Positions 1 to 12,949 are shown, counted from the stretch's first letter. The stretch is DNA of 64,000 nt from Myxocyprinus asiaticus (GCF_019703515.2 NC_059393.1:10248001-10312000); one strand, 5' to 3'. Notes: generated by a model from the sequence alone, not told the origin. Made by a program: numbers and translations.

Positions 1-164
1 GTAACTGTAAACAGATCTGGAATGTTCCAAGATCCATCATGACTTGGTAAAAATGTTGCTTTAACCCTGGGATGGAGGGAAGGGTCATGCTGCTGCTGAG
101 GGCCTATTGAAAACAGCCCGTTCAGTAGAACAAGACAAAAAAATATAGATAGAGAGGGAGAGAG

Positions 165-437
165 GGATGCTAAAAAGACCAGCTTAACCAGCATGCAATT
201 CCCATGCTGATTAATGCTGGTCAGTTCTGGTTTGGTGCTGGTTTAGCTGGTGGACCAGCATCGCCATGCTTTTAACCAGCAAAACTTAGTTAGTGAAGTT
301 GGGTGACCAGCACAGTCTTTCAGGTGAAGCTGGTTAAGGTAGTTAAGAAGCCTGGTGGGGACACCAGCACACCAGTATCCCATGCTGGGACACCAGCATA
401 AAAAACACTACATATGCTGGTCTTTTCAGCAGGGAGG
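165..437. repeat. Short inverted-repeat element rich in CCAGC/GCTGG
   Basis: The segment opens with TGCTAAAAAGACCAGC and closes with GCTGGTCTTTTCAGCA, an imperfect terminal inverted pair of about 16 bases. Between them CCAGC and GCTGG words recur with short spacing. This looks like the GCTGG-rich non-autonomous repeats common in cyprinid genomes (recalled, not searched). No coding sequence is supported. Confidence 0.55.
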
Positions 438-921
438 TGGGGCCTTTGATTCAAATGCATGAGTTTTATTGATGTGATTTTAATGAGATGATTTGTCAAG
501 CACATTATAGCTGCTCTGGTTTTTCCCTAGTATAGAAAATGTCTATGGCCAGGTACAGAAGACATTACTCATAGACAATTTCATAGCTTTTCGAGCATTC
601 TTGTCTAGAATTTATTAATTAGTTACATCATGCTCATTTGTAACATTTTGTTTAAGATTAATTGCTTAACATTTTGGCTTCATGCAGACCTATTTGTGAA
701 ATCCATTCCTAAAAGTCTGCAGAGTGACAGTTTCCTGGAGTTTCTCAATTTGAGCACCTTGTTTGCAGTTCACAGTTGTGTTCACTTATGTATGTACAGG
801 TATGTATGACGTCCTTGTTCAAAATCCTTTGTTGATAGTGTAACAACATTTCTGCTAAATAAAAACAAAAAGTACTAACTCAATCCCTAAACCAACCCTT
901 ACACTTATACTAACTATTAAC
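438..921. other. Intergenic, nothing recognised
   Basis: AT-rich sequence with frequent stops in all frames. No gene, RNA or clear repeat boundary was seen. Confidence 0.5.
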
Positions 922-1230
922 TACACTGCAAAAAAAAATAAATAAATAAAAAATAAAAATTCTTAATCAGTATTTTGTCTTGTTGTCCAGTAGAAATATC
1001 TAAACGTCCTTTAAACAAGCCACATTTACTTGAGATTTAAAATTACATAACATTACAAGTATTGTTGTCAGAAAAAAGAAAAAGTGAGATTTATGCTTAT
1101 AACAAGAAAAACCTTTCTGAATAAGAAAAATGATAATTAATTCAAAGGGAAAACATGTTTATTTGTCTTACCCCATGGGCATTTTTTTTTTTTTTTCATT
1201 CTTGTTATAAGCATGAACCTCATGAGTAAA
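922..1230. repeat. Dispersed-repeat-like segment with internal inverted words
   Basis: It begins with ACTGCAAAAAAAAATAAA, then TATTTTGTCTTGTTGTCCAG, and contains TGCTTATAACAAG and CTTGTTATAAGCA as an inverted pair about 110 bases apart. The wording matches a common fish repeat that starts with ACTGCAAAAA. Family assignment is from memory. Confidence 0.4.
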
Positions 1231-1254
1231 AATTTTATTTTAGAGCAAAAATAC

Positions 1255-1500
1255 AACCTTCAAATCTTGCTCACCATTGTTTACAGTATGTAAATGCAAT
1301 TATTTTCTGGTTTACATGAAACCAGAATCCATGTCTCAGAGGTTGTTCTCGCAACACACCATAAGTAGCACCAAAAGTAACGGTAATCGCATTTTAATTG
1401 CTAAAATATTTGATAGGGGATGTCGGTCAGTAAATCGGAAGAATGGGGTCGATGTCAGGGTACCAGAACCTTCGGACGAAACAAGTCGATTTTCTATTTG
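1255..1500. repeat. Copy 1 of an unclassified dispersed repeat
   Basis: This stretch aligns by eye with 3,695-3,925. Shared words include GCTCACCATTG, ATGCAATTA, GGGGATGT and GAATGGGGT in the same order and spacing. The copies are diverged and unlike any family I can name. Short open frames here are not supported as genes. Confidence 0.5.
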
Positions 1501-3429
1501 ATCATATTGCAAAATCCATATCTTCTGTGTGTAATAGCATGGGTGGTCAAAAGATCTTCAAGATAATGGAGAATAAATTGTGTGACCTGTTTAATAGTGC
1601 TAAGGACTGCAAATCCACATCAAGTGCAGCAGTTGGAACAAGGTCTTACTCAACCATCCTGCTTACGCTGGGCCACACTATCAGAAATCAAAAACATTTT
1701 ACTGCCTTGTACTGACTTTCACAGCTTTCTTGAGAACAACAGGGTTTTGACATATTGTGTAAGCTGTGGTTAGTCAATGCAATGGGTTCACAACTATATC
1801 TGTTTTGTTGGATGACCTTTGCAAGATCTATATAGTATTTCAAGTATCAACACTTTATTTCTGAAAACAAAGGCATGCTAAAATCATTCACTGCTTAGGG
1901 TTAAAACATGCAAACTGTAAAGATGAAATACTAAGTCTATGGTACCAAAACATTAATGTATTTGTTCACTGAAAATATATATTTTGTCTTTGTCTAAGTT
2001 TGGCACGAAAGTACTAACTTGATGGACCTAAATTCACATGAAAGTGAATGAAGGGGTTGTCCACTCACACTGAAGTCAGCCAAAAATCCCTGGTTTTCCC
2101 AGAAAGCTATTAATCCAAAAGGAACATGTGTATATTTACACAGGGTCGGCAATATAGTAAAGTTGGTCATAAATGGTTTCACACATTGACCCGACCTCGT
2201 CAAAATCACCCTGTATCATATTTACCCACATTTCTCTCTGCCAGATCTTTCGATGTAACATCCCCTCAAACTTGAAGGGTATCCAAGTGCTAACAGTACA
2301 TGGAACTGCTATAAAATAATGTTTAACAACACAATAAATGATTTCTTGCAGATTCTTTAGTGAATATTGAGCAGTTTTTTCAGTTCTAAACCTGACTTAA
2401 TGGAAGACTTGCCCCTGTTGCTCTTTCCAAAAAGAAACAACCTGCTTTACGTTATGGCTTCCAATCTGCAATTAAAGGAATTTATTTTCGGAGGGTTAGT
2501 AAGCAGAGTTTTCATTGAGAGCAGACGAAATATACGGGTGTCTGGACTACTCAATCCAGGCCAGGTCAGAGATTGAGACACAAAGAGCCTCTCTCAGTCC
2601 TACAGGAGCAATAACCACAGTAGCAAATGAACCAGTCCAGGTTCCTGAAGAGCTGTCTGGGGAGCACATCAGTCCATTACAAGAAGACAATTCTTTAAGC
2701 AAATCACTGCGTGAATGAAGATAGAGAGCAGGTCTGAGCATGGGACCACACAGGTGAAAGGTCATGGGACACTGACCTGGGTAGCATGATGGAATGCACT
2801 CCAAGCGGCGCCCCAAGGGTACCATGAGGACATTGTGGGAACAGTTTCATGCATCATGTTGGGTAGCGTAAAAACATTCATATGTACAATAAACATACTC
2901 AGTCAAAGAAGAAATTTATGGTGAACTTTCAGGCAGATATTAAACTTAAGAATGAAACAGAATTAAACTTATGCAATTATCATTACTACTGCTCATACTC
3001 AAAGTCCCTTCAGGGCAAGTCAGGTCACTTGGCGTCCATGTTCGTCACGCCTCGAGGCAGCTATTTTCTGTCTCTAGTATATAAAGTATAGTTCCTACCT
3101 ACTTGAATGGGGAAAGACTCAAATCTCTCAAACGGTTGGTCAAAATGATGATCATATAACATACTCTGCAATAAAATGCTGTAATAAATTGTGCTTTTTC
3201 AGCTCAGATTACACAAAAATGCTGATTTCAGACTGCTCTACATAATACGCAAGCACGTTCACGAGCAAACCGAAAGTCGATGTTTCTATAGAAAAGGTAA
3301 TTGACTCTTAACTGTGAGGAGGTACTTCCATTCCTACAGCTGCCATTTTCAGCATTATCATTTCTCCCATTCATAAGTATACCAGTGACCCATCTCATCC
3401 TATACTGTCCCTGCCCATACAAGACTGAT
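1501..3429. other. Intergenic; one weak exon candidate at 2,500-2,718
   Basis: Mostly AT-rich unique-looking sequence. The only coding-like patch is a frame ending in a stop at 2,718 that reads a mixed-composition tail of about 65 residues, preceded by a possible but weak acceptor (GTTAGTAAGCAG). I cannot match it to a family, so it is not called as a gene. Confidence 0.3.
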
Positions 3430-3925
3430 CGCACTGTGAATTCGGCAAAAGTAGGTTGAATGTTTTGCTGCTGAAATCGGTCTGTGCTTACTGATAGTGA
3501 ATCACTGCTCCAGTGGCCGAAGCTGGAAATTCCAGTTTCCAGGTGAAATGTTCACAAAGTAGTGCCAAAAGAAAGTAGAATTTTTAATTGAAAACAATGT
3601 AATACAGTCAACAGGAATGCATATTTTATTAACTGTACCCCCTAACCCAGACCCTAAACCTAAACGTCAGTGGAGTGAAAATGTAATCTTAGAGGGAAAA
3701 TGCAACCTTTGAATCACGCTCACCATTGATTATGTGAATGCAATTACTTCCTGGTTCCCATGGGACCAGAACCTGTGTATCTGACGTTGCTCATGCAACG
3801 CTTTATCAGTAGTGCTAAAGGGAAATGTGTTCATGCTCAAATTGATGCAAAAATGTCTGATGGGGGATGTTGTCAATACTCCGGCTGAATGGGGTTGATT
3901 TCAAGGTACATGAATTTTTGGAAGC
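3430..3925. repeat. Unclassified repeat composite
   Basis: The left part (about 3,436-3,540) contains CGGCAAAAGTAGGT and recurs near 8,157. A middle run has CCCTAACCC and CCTAAACCTAAACG, typical of fish DNA-element interiors rather than telomere. The right part (3,695-3,925) is the second copy of the repeat at 1,255-1,500. Confidence 0.45.
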
Positions 3926-5422
3926 ATGATGAGCAACAAGGGCCCTTTCACCACCAAAAAACCCATGAAACTGCCTAGCAACCTCCTTGAATGCGCTAAA
4001 ATGCTAACATGCTAAAAACCACTCAGAACATCCTAGCAACCTGAGAATGAACTTCAACATCCAGTTTTGCATGGCCAGGCACCATTCACTCATTTTCAGC
4101 AGAGAATAAAAATCTAGTCTTTTAAGATGTTTATGAACAGAGCAAAACAAGGTAAAATGGGAGTATAAGAAGATGTGGCCGATGTCCAATTGGCTCAGCA
4201 GTTGGGGTTCTGTGGGAGTGATGCTTTGTGACTCTATATTGGTTTCTATGTTTCCAGAAATGCTTGGCAAAGTTTCATCTCCATCCTGGGACCATAAACA
4301 GAGACAGGGAGGATAAGGAGAGACAGGGAGTGCTGACCTCTGCCCATTTATCCCCAACTTTGACCAGTCCCATCAGAGTCAATGGTCCACCGGGTACCAC
4401 TGGTTCTCCCATGTCAAAGAAAGAAACTTCTCTATGACCATACACAGTCATGTCCAACATAAATTATGTTGATGAATTAAGTTGATGACATGATTGCTTT
4501 TTGGAAAACTTAATTACATAGCTTCAGTTAAATATGAAATGTTTTAAGCCAAAAAATAGTCACCAGAATGACGATAACCATCACTTCATTATATATAGGT
4601 TTATGCCTTTTGCCATAATAACAGTATTAGTTAATATGTCAGTGACAAGATCTAAATCACCACTATGATAAACATTATTTTTGCACAATCTTTGATTGAC
4701 GAAGAGTATATCCCTACATGTCCAAAAATTATAACTGCCACAGTGCCACCCTCTTAAGTTAACTCCTCAGATAACTATGGAAATTACTAAAGTAGCCCTT
4801 CTTTATGATAGCACATATCTGAGTGTGTGTAATGAAGTGTAATTAAATTTGGCTGTCTTGTCACTGTTCATAACATATTTAGCATTAGCAACAGATGGGC
4901 TAACAGTGCTTGCGTAGCACCAGTTAGACATGCAAGGAAAGAAACTATTCCTACAAAGTAGGCAAAATCAGAACTATGAATGTCATTTTGTATTGAGATA
5001 CTAAATAGGATCAATGATTTCATGTTGTCTTTTAATATGTCTGAAAGTTCTTAAGCTGTTCTCATAGTTCAAGATTGGTATGGGAATTTAGGGCGGTGTA
5101 AAAAAATAAATAAAAATAAAATAAAATCATAGCTAAGAGTTGCCCAGGGTCAGCATACTGTAGAGAGGTTACATGACTTAGCTTTGGACTCTAGAGAGAC
5201 GGACTCCAATGGATAATAGCTTGAGACCTGAGATTCTGTCCTAGACAACAAAAAGTGAGAAAAACATGCTGTTTCTTCTAGAAAAACCTTATGTGGACCC
5301 CACCAGTCTGGTTCAGGCCACAGAGGAACCAATGGGAGTGAAGTGAGAGGAATACAGTTGGACACAAGATTAGTTCAAACAATGGTGGGATATACTGAGG
5401 CTTAGGCAATGTACTGCAGTTA
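3926..5422. other. Intergenic, no gene recognised
   Basis: Contains scattered repeat-like text (CCTAGCAACC words near 3,975-4,040) and AT-rich unique sequence. Opposed open frames at about 4,230-4,460 on both strands have no recognisable domain and no paired splice sites that I trust. Confidence 0.45.
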
Positions 5423-6046
5423 AAGGAATGTCCTGGGTTCAATACAAGTTAAGCTCAATCAACGGCATTTGTAGCATAATGCTTCCACACAAAAAAATAA
5501 TTTCAACTCATCCCTTATTTAATTTAAAAAGCAAATACTGCGGTTATAGTAAGGCACTTTTAATGGAAGTGAATGGGGCCAGTCCATAAAAATTAAAACA
5601 CACTGTTTCAAAAGTATATCCACAAGACATAAACATTATACAGGTTAACATCATTTTAGTGTGATAAAATCAGGGATTTACAGGCATTATGCTGTTTACC
5701 AGATTACAGGGTTTACCAGTGTTACATCGTCCTGACAATAAGTTGTAATATTGGATATAACTTTACACGGATAATGTTAGTAAACTATTTTATAACACTA
5801 AAATTATGTTAACACATATTGTAATGTTTACATCTTGTGGCTATACTTTTGAAACAATATATTTTAATGTTTATGGACTGGTCCCATTCACTTCCATTGT
5901 AAGTGCCTTACTGTAACTGCTATATATGATATATTTTTTTAAATAAATGAGGGATGAGTCAAATTATTTTTTATGGTAATCAACATTATGCTATAAATGC
6001 TGTCGATTGAGCTTAACTTGTATTGAACCCGGAATATTCCTTTTAA
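5423..6046. mobile_element. Non-autonomous element with inverted arms of about 240 bases
   Basis: The left arm starts AAAGGAATGTCCTGGGTTCA and the right arm ends TGAACCCGGAATATTCCTTT. The two arms match as reverse complements for about 240 bases, with words such as GAAGTGAATGGG and AAAAGTATA in mirrored positions. A spacer of about 130 bases lies between them. No transposase is encoded. A second copy, interrupted by another element, lies at about 40,570-41,735. Confidence 0.75.
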
Positions 6047-8139
6047 AATGGCATAACAATTTTAAACAAAACATGATGCCTCTGTCAATAGCAGTTTACA
6101 AAAGATTGCCAGACAATGATACACCTCTGGTTGCTACTTTGGTAAAATGAATAAATAAATAAAATAAAATAAAATTGGTTGAACTCTTGACATCCATGTT
6201 TCTTGTTGGCAGTCGTGAGACACCAATACATTGCAGTAACGACAGCAACGGGTCTCTATTTTTGTTTCAATTTTTCTGATCAAATTTTCAAATAGCAGAA
6301 CTGGTTCTTGACTTCAATCTTTGCTTTTGCTGGCCTGAAAATATTTCTCTGAATAAATGCAGGAGAAGCTTTTTGGGGGTCAAATTTTCTTTTTAATGAT
6401 GCACTGAGGGAACAGTTTTGGACAGTTGGAATGCTTTTTGTTTATATGTATCCTGTCATGTTCTGCCAAAAAATCAATCTAAAGTTTACATTATTTGCAT
6501 TGACTTAAATTATACCTCAGCAGGCATTTAACCTTTAACATAATATAAAACCATCCGTTTATGACCGTATCATTGTTCACACCATTCTAGAAAGAAGAAA
6601 TGTATTTAAATCATTTGCTGAATAGTGCAATGCGATTCTTCCTAGAACAGTTATGAGCATTCCAGATGTGAGCTGAGTTTTAAGTATTCACAGAGGACAT
6701 GTCAGACTGAATTAACTGCTGGTGATAAGTCCAGCGGCTTAATTTAATTGAGACTAAATGTCCTTTTAATACGAGCAGCAAGAATTGTTTACTTAAGAAA
6801 CGATGCAGAATTGAAAAACCTGTTAGGGCCATACAGGAATAAATTTAACAGGTTCATGCTCAAGTTCATATGAAATGAAAGGAATAGAACAGGGTATTTA
6901 CATTCAAAACAAATAGATATGAATCTGAAATTGCATTTTCAGAAGGATATATTGTATGGCCTACATTAAAAAAAAATATATAAAACTGCAGTAAAACTGA
7001 AATTTGTTAAGGTTAACCTGCTCACGTCTTTCCCCAGAACAATAGCAAAACCAAAACCTATATTCTCAGTAAACACACTACTAGTAGTGATGCCATGGCA
7101 TGATGTGAAAAAATACTTATACTTTACTTAATACTTAAACTCCTGAAAATTACTTAAAAGTATTGATAAAATAACTCAAACTAATTACAAATTGACTATT
7201 TCACCCATTATTCTATGTATTTGTTCTGCTTATTAGTGTATTGTGTTACTAGCTTAGCAACATGCTAATGTCAATCTGTATTAGAATCAATTGAGAGTCA
7301 AGTCTTGCATGTGTTTCAAGTGAGAAGTGCTATTTGTGCAGCGGGTGGAGGTTTTGTCTATGAAGAGCATCCAAATAAGTCACTTATGAGGTTCCATTTC
7401 AGTTTGGATGCTGCCTTAGAATGCAGCTGCCTATGTAGGCAGTAAACAGCAAGGTAGCTCACTAGGTTTTGGAACAGATTCACAGAATACTCATCAACAC
7501 TAACTCAAAAACAGGATTTTACTATCCGCCCAGTCTTCCAAGCAGCTAGACCACAAAACTGCACTGTCTGAACTAACATTACTTACCAACGACTGTTATA
7601 TGCAGATATTTGGCCCTCCGGGTTTAAAACTGACACCATGACGGAATGTACTTGAATTTCATTACTGGTCCATATATTTTATATACAGGCCTCAAAGCCT
7701 GTTCAACCCTCTAACCCTCAGTTAGCTAACAAAGGAGCCTTTATCTACTGCGTTCTATTGGAATGAAAATCTAAAATCAAACTCAGGATAAAGCGTAAAC
7801 ATTTTTATGGTGTATATTACACTGAAAATAGTGATGCTACTCCCATTTTATACATTTGTCCTAAAGATTAACTAAACTAAACTACAGCAGTACAGTGGAG
7901 TACACTGGGACAGTGCATAACTTTTGGGAGGATTGTTTTGCTTCAATTTGTGTTCTGGCAGAAAAGGGAGGTTCTGGTTCCTGTTTGTCTTGTCAAGGGC
8001 CAGGGTAAATGTTTATTAGTTCTTCTGGTCTAACAGTGGGATGTCAGTCTATCAGGGTGGAGTGCACTTGTTCCACAGACAATTTTATAATTTCTGTAAA
8101 TGACTCAAATACTTTAATGATATTAATTGCCTCCAGCAC
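6047..8139. other. Intergenic, few repeats seen
   Basis: Stops are frequent in all frames. The block at about 6,550-6,950 has little visible repeat content and homeodomain-like words (TTAATTTAATTGAG), which is compatible with a conserved noncoding element but not evidence for one. Confidence 0.4.
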
Positions 8140-8280
8140 AAGGGAAAGACTGTGAAATCGGCAAAAGTAGGTCGAAAGATTTGCTGATGAAAACAGTCAG
8201 TGTTTTCCGAAATACCAACGACTGCCCCCAGTGGTTAAAATTGGAAGTGTTGTTAAACACATGGGCATGTGTGCGCTGTG
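8140..8280. repeat. Second copy of the CGGCAAAAGTAGGT repeat
   Basis: The text GAAATCGGCAAAAGTAGGTC, then TTGCTGATGAAA and CCCCCAGTGG, parallels 3,436-3,540 in order and spacing. The family is unknown. Confidence 0.45.
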
Positions 8281-11200
8281 AATTGTCATTAATCTCACTT
8301 TAAATTATTCGCTGCAATAAGATTCTTGCAGTTCAGGTCTTTTCCCATTTCTAAAATCCAATAGACTGGACCTACAAGTTATTTTGCAATAATTGGATCC
8401 TAGTTGGAACATTACTATATTATTGTCCAGATTATCTCCTGTGTGGTCTCTCTGCAGTAGGTTTATTTGATTTACACCCCAGGGCTTCCTTTTATGTTGG
8501 ATTTGGCAAATTAGCTCAACATTTACTTCCACGACAGTGCTTAACTATTGAAGTACGTTAAAATGCCAAAGTTTTTCTTCTGGCTCTCTCAACCAGCAAA
8601 ATAAGGACAAAATGTAGTTTCTCACTGAAATACAGATGCTCTTTAAGGAATGTGATGGGTCATATGTAGAAATATTTTTTCAGTAATCATCACTGTTATA
8701 ACTGCTGATTGTGTTTGTATGACAGCGGCTGGTATTTGTCTCTTGTGGCACTTCAAACTATCATGAACCAAATATAACCTCCTTGACGTACTTTATATCT
8801 GGATATTTTCACCTCCTAGTCTCTCAAGAGCACTACTGAGGTGTCCTTATACCTGCAGTTATAATAAATTATGCGATCAGCCTCCTTTGATCTTGGTAAA
8901 TGTCTTTATTCCCAGCAATTCACATAGATAACTTCACATTTGCATTTACCTTCTATCTTTCTCATTATCCCTCCATCTCTTACCCCCCTTTGTTTGACCT
9001 CTGGTTTCCTACACTCTATTTACTCAGCTGCTGTGTGGAGCAGACTTTGAAGCCCACAGGCCTTGCTGCTGGCTACAGCACATACATCTCTTAAACAACA
9101 GCACTTGCCATTTATTCTCAGAATAAGTCCTGGTTTATTATCTTAACACCTACAAAGTGTTTTAACCAAACCCATCCACTCACCTACAGCTGGATCTGCT
9201 CTCTGCACATGTGTGGATGATGCTTGATGTCGGGAGCTCTGGAACATCTGTACTAGCTCTTAGGAAAGGCCTTTGAGGAACTTGGGTCACATATTTTGGT
9301 TTGCAAAATGGATGCCCCAAGGGCGTCTTCGATTTTGGTGGTGGAAAGGTAAGCAGTGTTTCTGTATGTGGAGCCATCAAAACTCAGAATATAAACTTTG
9401 AAATGGTTGTTAGTGTAAAAGAGCTTTAGGTAAGCCTGGATTAATTTAAAGAGGCTTTCTATATCCCCCAAGACATGTTTTACAAGCACATATTGGAATT
9501 ATTAGTAGTGTTTGCTAAGGCAAGCATCACTGTAACTATTGCTCATTCTTAGGGTTAGGGATCTGACAAACCCCTAACACTAAGGAATAAACTAAGGGAA
9601 GTTTGTGGTCATTCTGACCAAGAGAATCAAGAGTCTGATGTTTGCCTGCATCAGTTGTTAGTGGGGAAAGTCCTCTTTTTCCCCAGAAACACATTGATCA
9701 GTGAGACTTGTTGTTGGGAAAGAGGTATCCACATGGGTTTTGAGCACAATAAGGTACTGGGTGTGTATGTGCTATCGGTGTGTGTGTACCCTAACGAGGC
9801 CAGTGCCGCCACCGTAGACTCTACGGAAGCATTGGCGACTGCAGTGCAGTGACAGCAGGAGACAGGAAGAGCCACAAATACAGGAACACACAGTATTTTT
9901 GAGACAGAGAGGAGACACAGGGAGTAATGGCAGGAGAATCACACGTCCACTAATCAGAGAGAGCGAGAGAGATATTTATGCCAAGTACAGAGCTGATGGT
10001 GAGATCCATGGCATAGTAGTAGTGCTCATGCTCGTGGGGATCCAGGTCTGAATCTGGTCTGCATCACATACTGATTCCCATTAAATCTCTCTCTTAGGAC
10101 CACTTTCCTGACTCTTGACGTTACTGTAAATTCAAAAAGACCAAAAGAGGTGGCAATATATACAGTACAGTAGATCACTGATGACTGTGCTAGATACCAA
10201 AAGTGAGAACAACTGATAATTAGGCTAATGATGTTTGCAAACACAAGCATCCAGCCTGATCTCATGAAAATTACATGACTATGGCGACATTTTTGCAAAA
10301 TTATATTACGTTGTTCATTACACGTATCGCGGCAGTATCGAGACGAAATGTTCACTAAAAGTGAGTTCAATGTTCTACCAATCAGATAAGGTTCTTAAGG
10401 TTAATGATCTATCAAGTTTTGAAACAACAAAATCTACCTCCCTACTCCACGCCTAAACCTAACAGATAGTGTCATAAAATGTGAGATGAAAAACAGAATT
10501 GCTTAAGCAACCATGCTTCTATGAAACGCTGTATCAGTTGAGCTACTGCGCAATTTTATTGCATGCGAACAAGTGTGTAAATGTAGTTGGTTATTTAATG
10601 CAAAGGTTAAAATGTTACGCCTTAGAAGTCATGCTCTTTAGTAAAAGAGTTCTGATGTCATAAGATAGCGTTGTGTGAGGAACAGGGCGAGGACGTGTTT
10701 ATGAACTGATAATCTGATTTTAGTAAATGTAAAAAAAGCCATTGTTCACTAGGAATCGATATATAGAACAAGCCACATAAAAATCTTTTTGCAAAACTGT
10801 AGGTATAGTAACATGATTCTATGAGACCAGGTTGCAGCAAAACATCACTATTACTATTGTTTATGCTTAGACTTACGGATTTGAACAAACTTTGACATGT
10901 AACTAGCCTTGCACCATATGTGCTTCAACATGAAAGTCACCTCAAATTTAAGTGATCACACTTATACAAATGATAAAATGGGAAATTAATACCCAAGACT
11001 TCCACTGAAGAAGGCAATATCTGGGGAGCAGAATATGGTAGAGACTTGGAGATGGGCTCTTTTGGCTTAGGCCATTAAGCATTCACCTAGAAACCACCCA
11101 GAACACACTAGCACCCACATAGCAATACCCATCTAATGAAAATGTAAAAGTATAGTTGCCTTATTCTGCACTTACTGACCCACAGGTTTTCTTTAATAAT

Positions 11201-11526
11201 ACTTTATTATTAATGGACAATAGCCTAAAGATTAATGACTTCACAACAAGTTTATTCATCTCCTAGATCCATTTATGTGAGAATTACTAGAAGAACAGTG
11301 ACTCCACCCACACACACATGCAGAAGTACATGCCAACACATACACACAAATGCCAAACATATGAGAGCAGACACACTCACACATGATACCAAAAATGCTC
11401 ACATACAGTACATACAAAAGCTTGCCAACAATTATATATGCAGAAATGTCAGTCAGCATGTGTTCATTTAACACTGCGTTTTTCAGAACTGTATTTCCTT
11501 GCGCTTTACTGGCAGCATTATTTGCA
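8281..11526. other. Intergenic; ambiguous exon-like island at 9,180-9,365
   Basis: No gene is called. A minus-strand frame at 9,184-9,361 has a good donor (CTGTAG|GTGAGT) and a possible acceptor (CATACAG), while the plus strand over the same bases has GGAAAG|GTAAGC with TCTTAG upstream. The two readings conflict and neither product is recognised. CTAAACCTAAC words near 10,450 are repeat-like. CA-rich text lies at about 11,310-11,345. Confidence 0.35.
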
Positions 11527-11571
11527 CTAGGAATCCCCCTGGGTTCTGTCCTCGGTCCTCTACAGTTCTTG
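11527..11571 (+). pseudogene. Possible reverse-transcriptase motif fragment
   Basis: The frame reads LGIPLGSVLGPLQFL followed by a stop. This resembles the conserved G-[VI]-P-Q-G-S-V-L-G-P motif of non-LTR retrotransposon reverse transcriptases, with L replacing Q. Only about 15 residues match and the flanks show no other RT block, so it is either a tiny LINE remnant or chance. Confidence 0.25.
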
Positions 11572-11574
11572 TAA

Positions 11575-12690
11575 TGGTGTATAACAGGCCCTCTGTAGGC
11601 CGTTTCTGTGTCGAGACCTGCTATCTGAAATCAGCCGCCAAACATAATACAACTAATCAGCGTATCACCATAAAACGTTCAGATAGTGCAGATTACAGGC
11701 ATCAAGAAACAGTTTGGAGAGTTAAGGTATGGGGGAACGGGAACTGTGTAAATTTCAAGTGTGGGATTGTCATGTGTATGTGTATGTGTTTTTGTGTTAG
11801 TGCCTGTATGTATGTAGAACAATTAGAAACAGGCTGGGTGTATTCAGTATTAACTCCCTGCTGGGGCAGAGGGCCCGGCCAAAGCTTTTCAGATGTACAG
11901 CCCGATTCCTTTATCCGGCCTTAAGAACAGACCTGAGGCCCACATCCGTCTGGTGATCTGTCGAGCTTAACACAGACATGAACATGTAACGAATAGCATG
12001 TATCATGTCTCAAACATCTAGATCAATAGACACCCCCCAAAAAAGAAGGAAATATCATAATTTCAAATATTCCTTCTACTCCTTGACAGTAACGAAACCT
12101 AATGCCTCCTGCTTTCGATTTTTCTCCTGAGAAAACTACCCAAGCAATCTCACATGTGTCTCCTCTAGAGAATCAGAATAGATCTTAAAATTGCTCAAAC
12201 TGTGCTCAGATTTGCCAAAATTCCAAAGTCTGTAATTAAAAGTAAAGATTTCAATATTAATTCAATTTTTCATCAAATGTTTCCAAAACCAAATTATCTA
12301 CATAGCTTATTCTATCCACATTCAATTTATAAACTATACTCTTACTATATGTCGACAGTTGTCTCATTTGTGTCTATTTACAGTATGTCTTAGGTTTAGG
12401 AGAACATTTAAAGTTATTACTTGAAACATAAAGGCACTGATACACTCACGGTTAAGTTATTTGTTCTTCACTCAAAGCTAGAAAGAAAAATGAAACAGTT
12501 GAGCTACGGTATACTGTTTGAGAACATTTAAATATAAACAATTTAAATAACATTTAAATATGAGACGCGTGCTGTCCTGACAATGGACTACACATAAAAC
12601 AATGTACTAATGTGACATTAAAATTTGTTATCACTACCTCATTCTATGTACAGAATCCACATGAGATCAGTTTATGGCAAATTATATAAT
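11575..12690. other. Intergenic, nothing recognised
   Basis: A 141-residue open frame spans this area from 11,499, but its composition is irregular (a Cys/Met/Val-rich run encoded by TGTATG repeats) and it shows no domain. It is treated as noncoding. Confidence 0.4.
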
Positions 12691-12694
12691 GTTG

Positions 12695-12840
12695 CCAAAG
12701 GTTTGGCGGAGGTTCACCACTACCGACAAAGAGCTGCAAACTTCTGGCAAAAATTTGCAGCGAATAACAAGCTCATTTGCATTTGAAAATAACAAGCAGC
12801 AAGTATGTGGCAAGTTTGCAGCTAGTTTAGATTTTTTTGT
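12695..12840. repeat. Dispersed-repeat-like segment with TTTGCAG words
   Basis: Contains GGTTTGGCGGAGGTTCACC, CTGCAAACTTCTGGC and GGCAAGTTTGCAGC in an internally mirrored arrangement, a pattern typical of small fish DNA elements. Boundaries are uncertain. Confidence 0.3.
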
Positions 12841-12949
12841 AAGGGTTGTGATATTTACATTCTGCATTCATGGAGCTAATGCTAATGCTAACACACTATA
12901 CGTGGCCATTATATGCACGTGGTTGGAAAATATCTCTATACAAATGATC

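Noticed and set aside
4230..4460. Overlapping open frames on both strands near 4.3 kb
   Set aside because: Neither product is recognised and no trusted splice sites flank them.
11499..11924. 141-residue plus-strand open frame
   Set aside because: No domain, low-complexity Cys/Met run from TGTATG repeats, no splice context.
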